Positions 1 through 6,197 are shown, numbered from the stretch's first letter. The stretch: 6,641 nucleotides of DNA from JBLKSS01 sp047607725 (GCF_047607725.1 NZ_JBLKSS010000194.1:1-6641), one strand, 5' to 3'. Numbers and translations are program-made. The notes: a model not told the origin generated them from the letters alone.

Positions 1-300
1 CTGATGAACCACTGGCGGGCGTTGTGCTACTACGCCGGCGATAGCTGGGCGGGGATCGACAATAATATAGCTAAAAACGCGCTACGGGTAATAAGCCTGG
101 GTCGCAAGAACTATCTGTTCTTCGGTTCGGATAGCTGCGGCGACCGGGCGGCGCTGATGTATACGCTGATCGGCAGTTGCAAACTGAATGGCGTCGAGCC
201 GGAAGCGTATCTGCGCCATGTGCTGGCGATTATCGCGGATCATCCCATCAACAAAATCAAAGAGCTCCTGCCGTGGAACCTCACCATCCCTGCTGAATAA
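1..300 (+). pseudogene. tnpC: IS66 family transposase (TnpC), C-terminal fragment, probably inactive
   Basis: The frame is open from base 1 and ends TAA at 298-300, giving 99 residues of a protein that is normally about 500 or more. TnpC is the DDE-type transposase of IS66 elements. The visible part has the end of the catalytic domain (IDNN..., then LGRKNYLFFGSD) and the IS66 C-terminal domain (LIGSCKLNGVEPEAYLRHVL, ending ELLPWN). The family motif after DNN is usually DNNIAENALR, whose Glu is taken as the third catalytic acid. Here it reads DNNIAKNALR (codon AAA at 73-75), a one-base change from GAA. Nearby positions also look eroded, for example SDSCGDRAA where SDSGGERAA is typical. The frame is open in the window, but loss of this Glu should abolish activity, so I call it a pseudogene. 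The state of the upstream part is unknown. Confidence 0.7.
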
Positions 301-330
301 CTGTCAATACGGCGCAGGGCGTACGCTTAC
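1..330 (+). mobile_element. 3' end of an IS66-family insertion sequence
   Basis: This is the right-hand end of an IS66-family element whose left part lies outside the window. It holds the C-terminus of the large transposase (TnpC), a 20-base non-coding stretch and a terminal end reading GTACGCTTAC at 321-330. Read inward, that end is GTAAGCGTAC, and IS66-family ends typically begin GTAAGCG. The boundary at 330 is supported independently: from 331 onward the minus strand resumes a phage baseplate reading frame. IS66 elements usually make an 8-base target duplication, which here would be 331-338 (GTTTTAGC). The other copy would lie outside the window and cannot be checked. Confidence 0.8.
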
Positions 331-1262
331 GTTTTAGCTCGACGCTGTAAACCCCTTTGACCGACAGGACGGCCTGTATCTAGCTGGGAACGATATCGCG
401 CCCCAGTCGTGCAGCATGTTTATCCACATAACGCTGGGCGGCCTGTTTTACTGCTGCCATGACGTCGGAGCTATCGTAGCCAGCATAAAGGCGGATAGCC
501 GCTTCAATCCGGTAAGTCACCTTAACCGGCGAAGCCACCTTGACGATATCCGTCAGCGGTCGCACCTTTTCGTCAGAACAGGCCCCGTTAACCAGCGCCA
601 GTAAGGTGTCGGACGGCAGGCCGGTTTTGACCAACGGATAAAGCGCCACTGTACCCGGTACCGGGCGCATCACCGCCACATCCGTAATCGCCTGATGGGC
701 ACTCATGGCATAAAAACGGTACGCGTCGCGCGAACCGGCGTTGCTAAATGACGCGGGGGCCAGCCGGATACGCTCACGCAGATGCTCATATTCTTCCGGG
801 TCAGCGCCACCGGTACTGGGTTCGGTATTGGTCACACTGAGGTCTGCATCATTGATGCCGTCGAGCAAGGTGCTGATTTGCGCCGGTTGCCAGCCGTTGC
901 CGAGCGTGCCGCGCTCGGTACAGGTGGCCGTCACGCTGGCAGTGGTGCCGCTCAGGGTGACGGCCTCATCGGTGGCAAAAACAATACTATCGCGGGCGCT
1001 GACGCGCGTGCCTGCCGGAATGACCAGCGGCGTGGCGGGTGGCTCTTCGAGCTGAAACCTTAGGCGGGTACGGGCTGCCGCAGCCGCCTGGCGGTATACG
1101 CCGACCAGTTCACCCAAATAGTCCAGCATCGGGGCGCGAGCAAAGGCCACCAGATTCTGCTCGACGGTATCCTGTATAGCCAGGCGTACCAGCGCCTCAC
1201 GGTAAGCAATCAGGTTAATTAGCAGCCGTTCATCCTGCGCAGGATAGCAGGCTATCATTTCA
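331..1262 (-). pseudogene. P2-like prophage baseplate assembly protein J, remnant truncated at both ends
   Basis: The minus strand reads as a gpJ-type baseplate protein (Baseplate_J family), part of the contractile-tail baseplate of P2-like phages and related tail systems. The longest open stretch starts at ATG 1256-1258, gives 292 residues and ends at TAG 380-382. Recognisable segments are LLINLIAYREALVRLAIQ, the LDYLGELVGV segment, IPAGTRVSA, and a C-terminal part ending KHAARLGRDIVPS. The frame continues after the TAG as IQAVLSVKGVYSVELK up to base 331, where the IS66 end begins. The TAG is therefore a nonsense mutation (probably CAG to TAG) and not the natural stop. The N-terminal portion, roughly 50 residues in family members, is missing because the gene is fused to viaA at about 1262. 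The real start is lost and ATG 1258 is only the first internal Met. No other phage genes remain in the window. Confidence 0.8.
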
Positions 1263-2222
1263 GCGGTCAGCGGCGCGCTGGCGCCGCTGCTGGCGGAGAA
1301 TCAACACACCGCCGGCCGGTTGTGGGATATGGCCGCCGGACAGGTACAACAAGGCGACTATCGCCTGCTGGTACACTATGGCGAATTTCTGCGTCAGCAG
1401 CCGGAACTCCTGCAGTTGGCGGAACAATTGGGGCGCAGTCATGAAGCGCGTTTCGTCGCCACGCCCCATTCGCTTCAACGCGAGGTAGTGAAGCGCGTGC
1501 GCGAGCCGGCGGTACAGCCTGAAGAAATTAGCGGTATCCATCAGAGCGACGACCTGCTGTGGCGACTGCCGGGAGAGTTGTCCGTCCTCGGCATCGATAA
1601 ATTGGAGTATGAATTTTACCGTCGTCTGCTGGAGGAACGGCTGTTTACCTACCGCCTGCACGGTGACGCCTGGCGGACGCGGCGCATTCTGCAGCCGGCC
1701 AGCAGCCAACAGCAGCCGCGCGGGCCAATGATTGTCTGCGTGGATACCTCCGGTTCGATGGGCGGTTTCAACGAGGAGTGCGCGAAAGGGTTTTGTCTGG
1801 CGCTGATGCATATCGAGCTGGCCGATGACCGACGCTGTTTCATCAGCCTTTTTTCCACCGGCCAGGTGGATTACGAACTGACCGCCGACGGCGGCCTGGA
1901 GCAGGCCATCCGTTTCCTCGGCCAGCGCTTTCGCGGCGGCACCGATCTGGCCGCCTGCCTGACGGTGCTGACCGAGAAGCTCGCCGACCCGGCGTGGCAG
2001 GATGCGGATGCGGTGGTCATTTCCGATTTCATCGCCCAGCGTCTGCCCGAAACGGTCCAGCGACGCATACGCGAACAGCAGCGCCATCGTCAGCAACGCT
2101 TTCACGCCGTCGCGCTATCGTCGATGGGAAAACCCGGTATTATGAAAATATTCGATCACATCTGGCGCTTCGACACCGGACTGAAACAGCGGCTCATGCG
2201 CCGCTGGCGCCGTAAAAGGTGA
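1263..2222 (+). pseudogene. viaA: ViaA (VWA-domain partner of the MoxR ATPase RavA), 5'-truncated
   Basis: ViaA is a cytoplasmic von Willebrand factor A protein that works with the AAA+ ATPase RavA and has been linked to respiratory complexes and aminoglycoside sensitivity in E. coli. Similarity starts at about 1263 (reading ..SGALAPLLAENQHTAGRLWDM) and runs unbroken to TGA 2220-2222, ending RRWRRKR. That is about 319 of the roughly 483 residues of E. coli ViaA, so about the first 165 are gone. The VWA domain is complete. The metal-site motif DTSGS begins at codon 1743-1745, the Thr of GGTDLAAC is at 1941-1943, and the Asp of VVISDF is at 2025-2027. In frame upstream the sequence enters the phage fragment and stops at TAG 1245-1247. 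The first possible starts are internal (for example TTG 1320) and have no convincing ribosome binding site. ravA, its usual upstream operon partner, is replaced by phage and IS sequence. A translated VWA-only fragment is possible but unlikely. Confidence 0.85.
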
Positions 2223-2275
2223 TCCCGTGGGCAGGCAACGGATTTGCCGCCGGGATCGCCATAGAGGACATCACC

Positions 2276-2737
2276 ATGGCGGAAACTTATCAGCTCGACG
2301 CCCTCGATCGCACCATTTTGCAGGCGCTGATGGCCAACGCGCGCACCGCCTACGCCGAGCTGGCCAAGCTGTTAAACGTAAGTCCCGGCACCGTGCATGT
2401 GCGGGTGGAAAAAATGAAACAGGCAGGCATCATCACCGGGGCCAGGGTCGATATTAGCCCGAAACAGCTGGGCTATGACGTCTGCTGCTTTATCGGCATT
2501 ATTCTTAAGAGCGCCAAGGATTACCCCTCGGCGCTCAAGAAGCTGGACGCACTGGACGAAGTTGTGGAAGCCTATTACACCACCGGCCATTACAACATCT
2601 TTATTAAAGTGATGTGTCGCTCCATCGATGCCCTGCAACAGGTACTTATCAACAAGATCCAGACCATCGACGAGATCCAATCCACCGAAACCCTTATCTC
2701 GCTGCAAAACCCCATCAGCCGTACCATCGTGCCGTAG
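2276..2737 (+). CDS. asnC: AsnC, asparagine-responsive Lrp/AsnC-family transcription regulator
   Basis: The intact gene encodes 153 residues, one more than E. coli AsnC, with near-collinear similarity throughout. AsnC is a DNA-binding regulator that senses asparagine; in E. coli it activates asnA and represses itself. The N-terminal helix-turn-helix covers about residues 8-60 (LDRTILQALMANARTAYAEL, with recognition segment SPGTVHVRVEKMKQAG). The effector-binding RAM domain follows from about residue 68 (GYDVCCFIGI, then EAYYTTGHYNIFIKVMCRS) to TETLISLQNPISRTIVP. ATG 2276 is preceded by AGAGGA at 2263-2268 at suitable spacing. The gene starts 53 bases after the viaA stop. asnA, its standard divergent neighbour and main target, is missing from that gap, so the regulator is orphaned locally. 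The reading frame shows no damage. Confidence 0.96.
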   Translation: MAETYQLDALDRTILQALMANARTAYAELAKLLNVSPGTVHVRVEKMKQAGIITGARVDISPKQLGYDVCCFIGIILKSAKDYPSALKKLDALDEVVEAYYTTGHYNIFIKVMCRSIDALQQVLINKIQTIDEIQSTETLISLQNPISRTIVP

Positions 2738-2758
2738 CGGCCCGGTTAATACCCACAA

Positions 2759-2767
2759 TTATTCACA
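2759..2767 (+). promoter_or_regulatory. DnaA-box-like site upstream of mioC
   Basis: TTATTCACA differs by one base from the DnaA consensus TTATCCACA and lies 60 bases upstream of the mioC start. In E. coli the mioC promoter region is bound and repressed by DnaA, so a DnaA site in this gap is expected. Function here is inferred from motif and position only. Confidence 0.45.
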
Positions 2768-2777
2768 GGTAGATCCC

Positions 2778-2805
2778 AGCCGGTACACAGCGTACAATAC
2801 CGGCT
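2778..2805. repeat. 8-bp perfect inverted repeat in the asnC-mioC gap
   Basis: AGCCGGTA at 2778-2785 is the exact reverse complement of TACCGGCT at 2798-2805, with a 12-base loop. The second half of the loop contains TACAAT (2793-2798), a possible -10 element for mioC, although I see no good -35 at the right distance. No T-run follows, so a simple rho-independent terminator for asnC is not well supported. It may be an operator or a transcript hairpin ahead of mioC. Confidence 0.5.
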
Positions 2806-2826
2806 CAGTTATCTGACGGGACCATC

Positions 2827-3275
2827 ATGGCCGACGTAACCATCATCAGCGGCAGCACCTTGGGTAGCGCCGAATATGTTGCCGAGCACGTCGCCGGCAT
2901 CCTCGAACAGCAGGGGTTCACCACCCACATCTTTCACGGCGCCGAACTGGCGGAATTGAGTCCCGAGGGCCTGTGGCTCTTGGTTACCTCCACCCACGGC
3001 GCCGGTGAGCTGCCGGAGAATCTTCAGCCGCTGCTGGAAGAGTTGACGGCGCAAGCGCCCTCACTCTCCAAGGTTACCTTCGGCGCAATCGGCATCGGCA
3101 GTAGCGAATACGATACGTTCTGCGGCGCGACCGACACCCTGGATCGCCGCTTACGACGCTCGGCGCCAAGCGGATCGGCGAGGTGCTGAAGATCGATATT
3201 ACCCAGCATGAAATTCCCGAGGATCCGGCGGAAGCCTGGGTAACGGAATGTATCACGCTGATAAAAGCACACTGA
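2827..3275 (+). pseudogene. mioC: MioC flavodoxin-like protein, frameshifted
   Basis: MioC is an FMN-binding flavodoxin-fold protein, implicated as an electron donor in biotin synthesis, and its transcription runs into oriC. The first frame from ATG 2827 gives a good MioC for about 108 residues. It includes the FMN phosphate loop SGSTLGSAEYVAEHVA (about residues 8-23), STHGAGELPENL, and FGAIGIGSSEYDTFCGATD. It then runs out of frame to a premature TGA ending at 3189. The native C-terminus continues in another frame from about 3150 (LTTLGAKRIGEVLKIDI, then EIPEDPAEAWV) to TGA 3273-3275. Restoring one C near 3150 (CGC-CTT) rebuilds a continuous 149-residue protein, close to the 147 of E. coli. 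This is a single-base deletion, either real or a sequencing error. The weak ribosome binding site is GGGA at 2818-2821. Confidence 0.88.
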
Positions 3276-3287
3276 TAGCACTTTTTT

Positions 3288-3296
3288 TGTGTATAA
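3288..3296 (-). promoter_or_regulatory. DnaA box, R4 position
   Basis: TGTGTATAA on the + strand reads TTATACACA on the other, one mismatch from consensus. It occupies the mioC-proximal outer edge, where E. coli has the high-affinity R4 box TTATCCACA in the orientation opposite to R1. The substitution suggests weaker DnaA binding at this edge. Confidence 0.65.
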
Positions 3297-3326
3297 CTCC
3301 GGTTAAAACCCGCTGACAACCGGTAG

Positions 3327-3335
3327 TTATCCAAT
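3327..3335 (+). promoter_or_regulatory. DnaA box, R3-like
   Basis: TTATCCAAT lies in the segment CGGTAGTTATCCAA, which matches the E. coli R3 surroundings (TTGGATAACTACCGG on the other strand). It has two mismatches from TTATCCACA. It overlaps the R2-like box on the opposite strand by three bases. Confidence 0.55.
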
Positions 3336-3341
3336 GTATAA
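3333..3341 (-). promoter_or_regulatory. DnaA box, degenerate R2-like
   Basis: AATGTATAA reads TTATACATT on the minus strand, preceded by GGG as in E. coli R2 (GGGGTTATACACA). In E. coli R2 is separated from R3 by about 27 bases that carry the Fis site; here the two boxes abut and overlap. The box is degenerate and its function is uncertain. Confidence 0.45.
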
Positions 3342-3361
3342 CCCTAAGCATCGCATCGACC

Positions 3362-3370
3362 TGTGGATAA
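3362..3370 (-). promoter_or_regulatory. Consensus DnaA box not present at this place in E. coli oriC
   Basis: TGTGGATAA is a perfect high-affinity DnaA box (TTATCCACA on the minus strand), opposite in orientation to R1. It lies between the conserved AGCTGGGATC segment and the R2-like box, where E. coli has no strong box. Its TGTGG is the first arm of a short inverted repeat with CCACA at 3374-3378. Confidence 0.75.
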
Positions 3371-3412
3371 TAGCCACAAAAGATCCCAGCTTATACCGTC
3401 CGGGATCACCGA

Positions 3413-3421
3413 TCATTCACA
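3413..3421 (+). promoter_or_regulatory. DnaA box, R5/M type
   Basis: TCATTCACA lies in a stretch conserved with E. coli oriC (TGTGAATGATCGG on the other strand) and overlaps the Dam site at 3411. The sequence and its context match the low-affinity middle box of E. coli. Confidence 0.6.
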
Positions 3422-3467
3422 GGCTCGGTGGATCGATAATTCCTTGTATAGGTTGATCAAAAACAGC

Positions 3468-3476
3468 TTATCCACA
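3468..3476 (+). promoter_or_regulatory. DnaA box R1
   Basis: TTATCCACA is a perfect consensus box next to the unwinding region. The 13 bases between it and the nearest 13-mer (GATCGCGCTCCTT on the other strand) keep the E. coli spacing. R1 is the high-affinity anchor for open-complex formation. Confidence 0.85.
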
Positions 3477-3489
3477 AAGGAGCGCGATC

Positions 3490-3530
3490 CTAGTAATAGA
3501 CATAACAAGAGATCTTTAAATAAAAAGATT
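3490..3530. other. oriC DNA unwinding element with three degenerate 13-mers
   Basis: Read on the minus strand, the three repeats are L at 3518-3530 (AATCTTTTTATTT), M at 3502-3514 (GATCTCTTGTTAT) and R at 3490-3502 (TGTCTATTACTAG). The E. coli versions are GATCTATTTATTT, GATCTGTTCTATT and GATCTCTTATTAG. Only M keeps the leading GATC, and R and M are compressed by a net three bases, so they overlap by one base. The region remains strongly AT-rich, as expected for the first melted segment. Confidence 0.75.
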
Positions 3531-3560
3531 TTTCTTTAATTACCCGCGGATCTTCCGGGC

Positions 3561-3588
3561 TTGTATCCCGTCTAAACTTGAGTAGAAT
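3561..3588 (+). promoter_or_regulatory. Possible mnmG promoter
   Basis: A good -10, TAGAAT at 3583-3588, lies 16 bases after a weak -35, TTGTAT at 3561-3566. It sits just outside oriC and about 55 bases before the mnmG start. Transcription from the gidA promoter beside the origin is known in E. coli to influence initiation. Support here is motif and position only. Confidence 0.4.
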
Positions 3589-3642
3589 CCTCTTCCCCAG
3601 GCCCCTTGACGATCCTTCGCTTTCACGTGAGGTGTTTTTACC

Positions 3643-5532
3643 ATGTTTTATCCCGATCATTTTGGCGTCATCATTATTGGGGGCGGCCATGCCGGTACGG
3701 AAGCGGCAATGGCGTCGGCACGGATGGGATGCCAAACCCTGCTGCTGACGCATAACATTGATACGCTTGGACAAATGTCCTGTAACCCGGCGATCGGCGG
3801 TATCGGCAAAGGGCATTTGGTCAAAGAAATTGACGCTATGGGTGGTTTGATGGCGCAGGCCATCGATAAGGCCGGCATTCAGTTCAGGATACTAAACGCC
3901 AGCAAGGGGCCGGCGGTCAGGGCGACCCGCGCACAGGCGGATCGCATGCTTTACCGTCAGGCGGTGCGCGGCGCGCTGGAGAACCAGCCTAACCTGATGA
4001 TCTTTCAGCAGGCGGTAGAGGATCTAATCGTAGATGGCGATCGGGTCGTCGGCGCCGTTACGCAAATGGGGCTGAAATTCCGCGCCCGCGCCGTGGTGCT
4101 GACCGTAGGGACCTTCCTGGACGGCAAGATCCATATCGGCATGGATCACTACAGCGGCGGTCGAGCAGGGGATCCTCCGTCGATTTCCCTGTCGCGCCGT
4201 CTGCGTGAGCTGCCGTTCCGGGTGAACCGCCTGAAAACCGGCACGCCGCCGCGTATTGATGCGCGCAGTATCGATTTCTCGCTGCTGGCGACACAGCATG
4301 GCGACGATCCGCTGCCCGTCTTCTCGTTTTTGGGCTCGGAGGATCGGCCTCCGCGCCAGATCCCCTGTTATATCACCTATACCAACGAAAAGACCCATGA
4401 GGTCATCCGCCAGAATCTGGATCGCAGCCCGATGTACGCCGGCATCATTGAAGGCGTCGGGCCGCGCTATTGTCCGTCCATTGAAGATAAGGTTATGCGC
4501 TTCGTCGATCGCGATGCCCACCAGATCTTCCTCGAGCCGGAAGGGTTGACCAGCAACGAAATTTATCCCAACGGCATCTCGACCAGCCTGCCGTTCGATG
4601 TACAGATGAAAATAGTCCACTCCATACAGGGGCTGGAGAACGCGCGCATAGTGCGTCCGGGCTATGCGATCGAGTACGACTTCTTTGATCCGCGCGATCT
4701 CAAGCTGACGCTGGAAAGCAAATTGATCGCGGGGCTGTTCTTCGCCGGCCAAATCAACGGGACCACCGGATACGAAGAGGCCGCCGCACAGGGCATGTTC
4801 GCCGGTCTGAACGCCGCAAGGCTTGCCACCGACAAAGAGGGCTGGTCGCCGCGGCGCGATCAGGCCTATCTGGGCGTGCTGGTGGATGATTTATGCACAT
4901 TGGGCACCAGAGAGCCTTACCGTATGTTTACCTCCCGCGCCGAATACCGGCTGCTGTTGCGCGAAGATAACGCCGATCTTCGTCTGACGGAAATCGGCCG
5001 GCAGCTCGGTTTGGTGGATGAGGTGCGCTGGGCGCGCTTCTGCACCAAGCAAGAACAGATCGCGCTGGAGCGTCAGCGTCTGTGCGATATCTGGGTACAT
5101 CCCGGCAGCGAAGGCGTCGAGCAGCTTAATCCGCTGCTTAAAGCGCCGCTGACGCTCGAAGCCAACGGGGAAGAGCTCCTGCGCCGCCCGGAGATGGATT
5201 ATGCGCGGCTGACCGGCCTGGACCGCTTTGGTCCGGCACTGACCGACGACCAGGCGGCGGAACAGGTCGAGATCCAGATCAAATACCAGGGCTACATCGC
5301 CCGTCAGCAGGAGGAGATCGCGCGCCAGATGCACAATGAACATACCCTGCTGCCGGCGGATATGGATTTTAGCGCCGTTTCGGGCCTGTCCAACGAAGTG
5401 ATCGCCAAACTCAACGATCACAAACCCAGCTCTATCGGCCAGGCTTCACGTATTTCCGGCGTCACGCCGGCGGCGATTTCCATCTTGCTGGTCTGGCTGA
5501 AAAAACAGGGGTTGCTGCGCCGCAGCGCCTGA
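3643..5532 (+). CDS. mnmG: MnmG (GidA), tRNA uridine-5-carboxymethylaminomethyl synthesis FAD enzyme
   Basis: MnmG forms a cytoplasmic complex with the GTPase MnmE and installs the carboxymethylaminomethyl (or aminomethyl) group on wobble uridine 34 of certain tRNAs, using FAD, NADH and a folate one-carbon donor. The 629 residues equal the E. coli length. The FAD-binding loop GGGHAG is at about residues 13-18. The first family signature GPRYCPSIEDK starts at residue 273 and includes the conserved Cys277. The second signature AGQINGTTGYEEAAAQG is at about 368-384. The C-terminal helical MnmE-contact region ends with SRISGVTPAAISILLVWLKK and LLRRSA. ATG 3643 matches the family start (MFYP) and has GAGG at 3629-3632, somewhat far upstream. 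The rsmG start follows within 20 bases of the stop, so the two are probably co-transcribed. I see no damage in the frame. Confidence 0.98.
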   Translation: MFYPDHFGVIIIGGGHAGTEAAMASARMGCQTLLLTHNIDTLGQMSCNPAIGGIGKGHLVKEIDAMGGLMAQAIDKAGIQFRILNASKGPAVRATRAQADRMLYRQAVRGALENQPNLMIFQQAVEDLIVDGDRVVGAVTQMGLKFRARAVVLTVGTFLDGKIHIGMDHYSGGRAGDPPSISLSRRLRELPFRVNRLKTGTPPRIDARSIDFSLLATQHGDDPLPVFSFLGSEDRPPRQIPCYITYTNEKTHEVIRQNLDRSPMYAGIIEGVGPRYCPSIEDKVMRFVDRDAHQIFLEPEGLTSNEIYPNGISTSLPFDVQMKIVHSIQGLENARIVRPGYAIEYDFFDPRDLKLTLESKLIAGLFFAGQINGTTGYEEAAAQGMFAGLNAARLATDKEGWSPRRDQAYLGVLVDDLCTLGTREPYRMFTSRAEYRLLLREDNADLRLTEIGRQLGLVDEVRWARFCTKQEQIALERQRLCDIWVHPGSEGVEQLNPLLKAPLTLEANGEELLRRPEMDYARLTGLDRFGPALTDDQAAEQVEIQIKYQGYIARQQEEIARQMHNEHTLLPADMDFSAVSGLSNEVIAKLNDHKPSSIGQASRISGVTPAAISILLVWLKKQGLLRRSA

Positions 5533-5549
5533 CAATGACGGAATCATTG

Positions 5550-6171
5550 ATGCTTGAGACATTGGAGACCCTGCTTGGGCAGGCGGACATGGCACTGTCG
5601 GCGGCGCAAAAAAAGCAGTTGCTGGGCTATGTCGAGCTGCTGTATAAATGGAACAAGGCGTACAACCTGACATCGGTGCGTTCCCCGGAGCAAATGCTGG
5701 TTCGCCACATCATGGACAGTATAGTCGTCAATCCCCATTTGCACGGCGACCGCTTCATCGATGTCGGCACCGGCCCGGGGCTACCGGGCATTCCGCTGGC
5801 TATCGTGCGGCCCGAGGCGCATTTCACTCTCCTGGACAGTCTGGGCAAGCGCATACGTTTTCTGCGCCAGGTACAGCATGAACTGGGGCTCGACAATGTC
5901 ATGGCCGGTGCAGAGCCGGGTAGAGAGCTTCACGCCGCCCGAGGGCTTTGACGGCGTCATAAGCCGCGCTTTCGCCTCCCTCGGCGACATACTGACCTGG
6001 TGCGCTGCGCTGCCGGCCAGAGAAAAAGGGCTATTTTATGCGCTGAAAGGCCAGCTCTCCGAGTCGGAGCTGACCGCGCTGCCGCCGGGCTTTCGGCTAG
6101 AATCGGTGATCGGGCTTCAGGTGGCGGGCCTGGAAGGCGAACGGCATATTGTGGTGGTGGCGGCGAATTAA
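5550..6171 (+). pseudogene. rsmG: RsmG (GidB), 16S rRNA m7G527 methyltransferase, frameshifted
   Basis: RsmG uses S-adenosylmethionine to methylate N7 of G527 in 16S rRNA; its loss gives low-level streptomycin resistance in other bacteria. The frame from ATG 5550 matches RsmG for about 119 residues, including LYKWNKAYNLTSVR (31-44) and the SAM loop DVGTGPGLPGIPLAI (71-85). It then shifts and ends at a premature TGA 5949-5951. The native C-terminus continues one base later from GTG 5908 (VQSRVESF, FDGVISRAFASL, FYALKGQL, LEGERHIVVVAAN) to TAA 6169-6171. Removing one G from the GG at 5907-5908 restores a 206-residue protein, against 207 in E. coli. ATG 5550 is preferred over the in-frame ATG 5535 because it aligns with the family start and has ACGGAA upstream. 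A sequencing error is the alternative explanation. Confidence 0.88.
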
Positions 6172-6172
6172 A

Positions 6173-6197
6173 TTGCTTTTCCTCAACAAAAAAGCAA
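6173..6197 (+). repeat. 8-bp inverted repeat just after rsmG
   Basis: TTGCTTTT (6173-6180) and AAAAGCAA (6190-6197) pair perfectly across a 9-base loop, beginning two bases after the rsmG stop. The stem is AT-rich and no T-run follows on the + strand. It is therefore at best a weak transcript end for the mnmG-rsmG unit. Confidence 0.35.

Larger units (their letters stand above)
3288..3552. other. oriC: oriC, chromosomal replication origin
   Basis: This lies between mioC and mnmG, the standard enterobacterial location. Read from mnmG toward mioC it aligns with E. coli oriC along its length. It runs from a GATCCGCGGG end, through an AT-rich unwinding region with 13-mer repeats (3490-3530), then DnaA box R1, a conserved stretch (TGTGAATGATCGGTGATCC, then GGTATAAGCTGGGATC) and several further DnaA boxes, to the R4-position box at 3288. 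Dam sites (GATC) fall at 3382, 3404, 3411, 3431, 3455, 3486, 3511 and 3549, a strong enrichment. Departures from E. coli are an added consensus DnaA box at 3362, rearranged R2/R3 boxes, a one-mismatch R4, and loss of GATC from two of three 13-mers. Confidence 0.93.

Noticed and set aside
741..1063. Two overlapping open frames of about 100 codons on the + strand
   Set aside because: They lie opposite the recognisable gpJ frame and have no family resemblance.
1260..2105. 281-codon open frame on the minus strand opposite viaA
   Set aside because: It is antisense to a clearly conserved ViaA frame, has no recognisable domain and is rich in Gln and Arg, as expected from GC-rich shadow coding.
2372..2758. 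128-codon open frame on the minus strand opposite asnC, considered as an asnA remnant
   Set aside because: It shows no similarity to AsnA and mirrors the intact asnC frame.
4024..4752. 242-codon open frame on the minus strand opposite mnmG
   Set aside because: It is the shadow of the strongly conserved mnmG frame. No motif or plausible start is seen.
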